Assembly (NCBI RefSeq): GCF_003286415.2
Contig: NZ_CP043450.1
Span: 6,138,001 to 6,202,000 of the forward strand
Origin: Mucilaginibacter rubeus
Lineage (GTDB): Bacteria > Bacteroidota > Bacteroidia > Sphingobacteriales > Sphingobacteriaceae
Direction of reading: 5' to 3'
DNA: 64,000 bases
Made by a program: the position numbers and the translations under genes. Positions 60,668-64,000 of the stretch are shown piece after piece; the first letter of the stretch is position 1, and each line of letters begins with the position of its first letter. A model generated the notes under the pieces. That model was given only the letters and a program-made list of their open reading frames with translations, was not told where the DNA came from and did no database searches.

Positions 60668-61609
60668 TTACAACCAAACCACTTTTTGAAAGCTTTGATG
60701 CTCCTGGCCAATGATATCCCGATATAACTCAGGCTTTCTGGCCTGGATGTAACGATAGCCGCCTGCTTTGGTCAGCTTATCTGGCGTTAGCTCGGCCATT
60801 GCAAACTCATTTTCTAATGATCTGCATTCGCTCATAATATCACCATAAGGGTCAATGATCATGGAGCAGCCGTTTTTTAGTTGATCATCGTCCATCCCAA
60901 TTGGGTTAGAGATTACGGCATAAATGGCATTATCATACGCCCGGGCGGGCAACCATTTCATTAACCATTGCCTGCCTTTAAGGCTGTCAAACTCCTGCCG
61001 CAGCAGTTGCGCATTGGCTTCTTTGTTCTTCCATAGCTCTGGGTCAACAAAACCTGCTCCAGGCCGGGTTGATGGTGTACACATGGTAACGTGCGGCATA
61101 AAAATTACCTGGGCGCCAAGCAAAGTAGTTGCGCGTACATTTTCAATTATATTATTGTCATAACAGATAAGTATACCGCATTTCCATCCGTATAAATCAA
61201 ATACGGTATAGGCCGTTCCCGGTAAAAGATGTGGGTTAATAAAAGGATGTAATTTGCGGTGTTTGGCAATCAGCCCTGTTTTATCAACGCATACATAAGC
61301 CTTAAATAGGTTATCGTCTTGATCCTTTTCAAACAGACCGGCCAGTATGGCAATATCATACCGCCGGGCGTATTCGGTCAGTGCTATGATGCTCGGTCCG
61401 TTGGGGATTTCTTCGGCAAGGTCAAGCATCTGTGCGTTGTCCAGATTCCGGGCAAACGTATAACCCGTTACCGAACATTCATGAAATGCTATGGCTTTGG
61501 CCCCTTTTGCCCCAGCATCGGCCGCCATTTGCTCAATGATTGACAGGTTATAGGCTTTATCCCCGCTTTTATTTTCAAACTGCGCCGTGGCTATCGTTAA
61601 GTTTTCCAT
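60668..61609 (-). CDS. Nitrilase-superfamily amidohydrolase
   Basis: A 313-residue carbon-nitrogen hydrolase. The catalytic Glu44 (AIAFHECSVTGY), Lys (AKHRKLHPF) and Cys (GILICYDNNI) are all present. It resembles N-carbamoylputrescine amidases and aliphatic amidases, but the substrate is not certain. It lies 78 bp downstream of an AraC regulator gene on the same strand, which may control it. Confidence 0.92.
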   Translation of the reverse strand: MENLTIATAQFENKSGDKAYNLSIIEQMAADAGAKGAKAIAFHECSVTGYTFARNLDNAQMLDLAEEIPNGPSIIALTEYARRYDIAILAGLFEKDQDDNLFKAYVCVDKTGLIAKHRKLHPFINPHLLPGTAYTVFDLYGWKCGILICYDNNIIENVRATTLLGAQVIFMPHVTMCTPSTRPGAGFVDPELWKNKEANAQLLRQEFDSLKGRQWLMKWLPARAYDNAIYAVISNPIGMDDDQLKNGCSMIIDPYGDIMSECRSLENEFAMAELTPDKLTKAGGYRYIQARKPELYRDIIGQEHQSFQKVVWL

Positions 61610-61687
61610 ATGCTCTGATCTTGTTTTAACACTCCAAAACTATCAGGAACATAACGAAAGGCATTGTAAAAAACCGACAAACGTATT

Positions 61688-62497
61688 TTAAGCGAGGGGC
61701 ATAAAATTTATAGCCAGCAGGTTATGATTGGCTTTGTATTGCAGAGGCGTGACGCCCGTGTGCTTCCGGAAAAAATTGTTAAGATGTGCCTGGTCGTAGT
61801 ACCCGCAAGCATAGCTCAGGCTGCCTACATCTTTTATAGAACTGAGCTTTTGAAGCTGTTTGAGATAATTTTGAAATTTAACCGCATCGATAAATTTTTT
61901 AGGTGAGATCCCTACTTCCTCATTGAACCTGCGCTCGAGCTGTCGTTCGGTTACGGGTAGCACATCCAGCAAGCCTTTAACATTGATAATACCGCTGTGC
62001 TTATGAATAATGCTTATAGCGCGGTCTGTAATGCTTACTCCCCTATCTTTAAAAGCCATTTTTCTCAATAAAAATTGTTCGGTAATACATGCTGCTGTGG
62101 AGAGATCCGTGACGTTTGCAATCCGATCTTCAAGATCGGCAGCATCCTGTCCAAAAAAATCTTTTAAGGGCACAGTATTGTTATTAAGTTCATAAGCAGC
62201 CACACCAAGGAGGGTTAATAACGCGTTGGGCTGCAAAACCACTATCAGCATGGCCAACTCATCAACCGACATGATATCGTTGTAATGCGTTATCTGCCCA
62301 TAAACAAAACTATCCGGCTGTTTGCTGGCAACCGTGCTATGCTGATCGTACTGTAACAACGGCGCTTTTAAATGAAACACCATTCCGGGATTGCCGTCAG
62401 AAAACAGGCGGTAATTTATGGCAGTACGCTTATCATGCGCTATAATTAAATAGTGCTTAACAATACCCGAGAGCAAAGGGTGTGGTGCTATTTGCAT
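61688..62497 (-). CDS. AraC family transcriptional regulator
   Basis: A 269-residue regulator. The N-terminal ligand-type domain (about 1-140) begins MQIAPHPLLSGIVKHYLII, as in the DUF6597 group. The C-terminal part has two HTH motifs (VTERQLERRFNEEVGISPKKFI and ACGYYDQAHLNNFFRKHTGVTPLQYK). Likely target is the nitrilase gene downstream; the ligand is unknown. Confidence 0.92.
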   Translation of the reverse strand: MQIAPHPLLSGIVKHYLIIAHDKRTAINYRLFSDGNPGMVFHLKAPLLQYDQHSTVASKQPDSFVYGQITHYNDIMSVDELAMLIVVLQPNALLTLLGVAAYELNNNTVPLKDFFGQDAADLEDRIANVTDLSTAACITEQFLLRKMAFKDRGVSITDRAISIIHKHSGIINVKGLLDVLPVTERQLERRFNEEVGISPKKFIDAVKFQNYLKQLQKLSSIKDVGSLSYACGYYDQAHLNNFFRKHTGVTPLQYKANHNLLAINFMPLA

Positions 62498-62575
62498 GAT
62501 ATTATAAAGGCTTGATAAAGGTAATCATTATTTTACCTGATAAACCATTTCCTACTCCCCCTTTAGGGCTACGGG

Positions 62576-63403
62576 CTAATATTTCCTATACACGTTATAA
62601 AGAATATTCAAATCCAATTGTGTCATTGTTGGTGTTTCGTCAGTCTGAACAAAATGGCGTTTAAAAGCAACAATAGCTACAGGGAGGTTACTGATATCAT
62701 AACCTATTAGCTTAAGCGCTGTGGCATAATCAAAATTATCCGGCGGCAGCTCAAGCAGTTCTTCCCGCCAAAAGCCAAAGCCTTTTTGTGCTAACAGTTT
62801 CCAGGGGAACAATGGCCCCGGATCGGGTTTGCGCAGTGGCGCTATATCCTGATGCCCTATAAAATTGGCCTGCGGAATATTATAGGTTTTCTTGAGCTGT
62901 GCCAGCAGCGCCAACAAGCTTTTAACCTGTATATCATTAAAAGGCTCGTGCCCGTTGTTATCAATTTCGATACCGATAGAGCAGCTGTTCATATCGCTGA
63001 TGCTCCCCCATTTACTGATGCCTGCATGCCAGGCCCGCAGGTAATCATTAAGCATGTGGTAAACTTTGCCGTCTTTACCCACTACATAATGCGCGCTCAC
63101 CTGTGGTTTTACCAAAGTAAACGTATTTAGGGTTTGTTTAACAGAATCCTGTGCGGTATAGTGAATGATCACATAATTAGGCTTACGCAGGTTAAAGTTC
63201 ACGGTGCCCACCCATTCCGATGGGATGGCTCCGCCGGCGCTGTCAACCAGCATAGCGGGCGGCTCCCGGCTAATCACTTCAACTAACGAGTCGGTTTGTG
63301 TATGATATACTTTATTGGTAGCGGCATAGGGCTGTACTTTAGGCGAGCATGCGCTGATGGCAGCTATCGAAGCGGTTATTAGTAAAATGTATCTATTTTT
63401 CAA
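62576..63403 (-). CDS. N-acetylmuramoyl-L-alanine amidase lipoprotein, TTG start
   Basis: A 275-residue AmpD/PGRP-type amidase. The lipobox is AISAC; the domain (about 65-215) has VIIHYTAQD, LRAWHAGISKWG, GIEIDNNG and FIGHQDIAPLRKPDPG, with the metal-binding histidines and the cysteine ligand replaced by the usual Asp. It cleaves the amide between MurNAc and L-Ala in peptidoglycan recycling or turnover. The TTG at 63403 is the only start that keeps the lipoprotein signal, and it sits at the edge of a repeat. Confidence 0.9.
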   Translation of the reverse strand: MKNRYILLITASIAAISACSPKVQPYAATNKVYHTQTDSLVEVISREPPAMLVDSAGGAIPSEWVGTVNFNLRKPNYVIIHYTAQDSVKQTLNTFTLVKPQVSAHYVVGKDGKVYHMLNDYLRAWHAGISKWGSISDMNSCSIGIEIDNNGHEPFNDIQVKSLLALLAQLKKTYNIPQANFIGHQDIAPLRKPDPGPLFPWKLLAQKGFGFWREELLELPPDNFDYATALKLIGYDISNLPVAIVAFKRHFVQTDETPTMTQLDLNILYNVYRKY

Positions 63404-63532
63404 ACCTTGATTTGCTTGATTTTAGGATTTACACTGATGATTTAAAACAAGTATACAAAAAACCTTGATGCATTTGATTTAAAGACATTCTGATTTAGTC
63501 AGGGAAATCCGTAAATCAAGCGTATCAAGGTT
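63403..63532. repeat. Repeats of an AACCTTGAT-type intergenic element (family F)
   Basis: Copy one starts at 63403 and copy two at 63461 (AACCTTGAT, then TTGATTT). The inverted partner is AAATCAAG...ATCAAGGTT (63513-63532). Copy two and the inverted copy form a long imperfect hairpin followed by CCTTTTTG, which could also end transcription. Confidence 0.65.
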
Positions 63533-63574
63533 CCTTTTTGAGATAGCCTATTCAGCTTTATATTTCTGTCAACC

Positions 63575-63730
63575 TTATATCGCTGTCGACCGCCTTATTA
63601 CGCCTAATAAAAGCGCGATAACGGCTATCACCAGTAAAATATGAATAAGGCCGCCTACAGTTGTAAAGAATACGCCAATTGCCCATCCTATAATCAGGAT
63701 GACTGCAATTATATACAGGAGTGAGTTCAT
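63575..63730 (-). CDS. Small membrane protein, lmo0937 family
   Basis: A 51-residue protein. It begins MNSLLYIIAVILIIGWAIGV, has a glycine-rich turn FFTTVGGLIH and a second helix ILLVIAVIALLLGVIRR, giving two transmembrane helices. This is the pattern of the lmo0937 family, often stress-related but of unknown function. It is monocistronic. Confidence 0.88.
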   Translation of the reverse strand: MNSLLYIIAVILIIGWAIGVFFTTVGGLIHILLVIAVIALLLGVIRRSTAI

Positions 63731-63886
63731 AATAATTGTTTTTAATTAATGATTTTCATAGATATCTGTATAATAGCTAATGCCGCCCAAAAGTTTTAAG
63801 TTTTGTAATTTTCATCGCAGATAGAGCTCATTTACAGCTGCGTTTGGGTGAGAATTATTCCTGATGTATATTTAGGCTCCTAACCC

Positions 63887-64000
63887 ATGAAAACAATGAA
63901 ATATATTTTTCTGTCTGCGTGCCTGCTAACTGTCGCCACTGTTGTCAATGCTCAATCAAAGTTGCCGGTTATCCGTGCCACATCAAAAAGTGTTGCTATT
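63887..64000 (+). CDS. Secreted protein, N-terminal fragment
   Basis: Only the first 38 codons are inside the window. They encode a signal peptide (KYIFLSACLLTVATVVNA) with a cleavage site before QSKLPVIRATSKSVAI. The family cannot be identified from this fragment. Confidence 0.7.
   Translation, partial: MKTMKYIFLSACLLTVATVVNAQSKLPVIRATSKSVAI

Noticed and set aside
60130..60714. Plus-strand frame of 194 codons
   Set aside because: It overlaps the STN gene end, repeat DNA and the nitrilase gene, and shows no domain.

Overview
The window looks like chromosomal DNA of a soil or plant-associated Bacteroidota, most likely Sphingobacteriaceae and close to Mucilaginibacter or Pedobacter. Evidence: a SusC/SusD pair, an ECF sigma/FecR pair, DUF4974, DUF6134 and MXKDX families, TAnnTTTG-type promoter elements, few Shine-Dalgarno sequences, several apparent TTG starts and many short palindromic repeats between genes. 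No tRNA, rRNA, CRISPR array, transposase or prophage gene was seen. The genus is an inference from gene content.

Layout. 1-4.1 kb: a minus-strand set of small redox or detoxification genes (MBL hydrolase, nitronate monooxygenase, NTF2-like protein, atypical SDR, tautomerase, YceI) behind a Crp/Fnr regulator gene. Two perfect TGTGA-N6-TCACA palindromes lie in front of yceI. 4.2-9.2 kb: a divergent peptide deformylase, a VOC protein, a DUF4097 beta-solenoid protein, a secreted unknown, an MFS transporter and a membrane unknown. 9.6-15.4 kb: SusC, SusD and a PI-PLC-C1-type phospholipase, a likely uptake locus for a phosphoinositide-like substrate. 15.4-18.3 kb: a DUF4242 protein and a large FG-GAP/ASPIC-UnbV lipoprotein.

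18.4-45.5 kb: a large flexirubin/aryl-polyene type biosynthetic locus in two divergent arms. The minus arm (20253-30169, perhaps reading on into an antiporter and an HPP protein) holds GT2-DUF2062, an MMPL/acyltransferase/methyltransferase fusion, a phytoene-desaturase-like enzyme, an Ntn acyltransferase, AcpS and an acyl-CoA-ligase-like enzyme. The plus arm (30533-45488) holds an aromatic amino acid ammonia-lyase, FabG, three complete ketosynthases, a chain-length-factor-like protein, a half ketosynthase, two ACPs, two dehydratases, a thioesterase, a halogenase-like flavoprotein, an acyltransferase, a NodB-type deacetylase, LolA and a lipoprotein. The logic is: aromatic acid starter, ACP-bound polyene extension, transfer to lipid, export to the outer membrane. 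The dialkylresorcinol genes darA and darB were not recognised here.

45.6-50.3 kb: a second Crp/Fnr regulator and a DUF308 membrane protein share a duplicated promoter/operator exactly 700 bp apart; a 57-residue membrane ORF, an outer-membrane beta-barrel protein and an MXKDX repeat protein follow. 50.4-55.4 kb: MazG-like, DUF4349, a receiver-like protein, DapF and HtrA. 55.4-60.2 kb: Nudix, DUF6134, sigma/anti-sigma, and an STN protein ending in surface repeats rather than a TonB receptor barrel. 60.7-64 kb: nitrilase, AraC regulator, amidase, a 51-residue membrane protein and the start of a secreted protein.

At least five families of palindromic repeats are scattered between genes. They fill all three gaps longer than 50 bp inside the plus arm of the biosynthetic locus, and in one place form the coding end of a gene.
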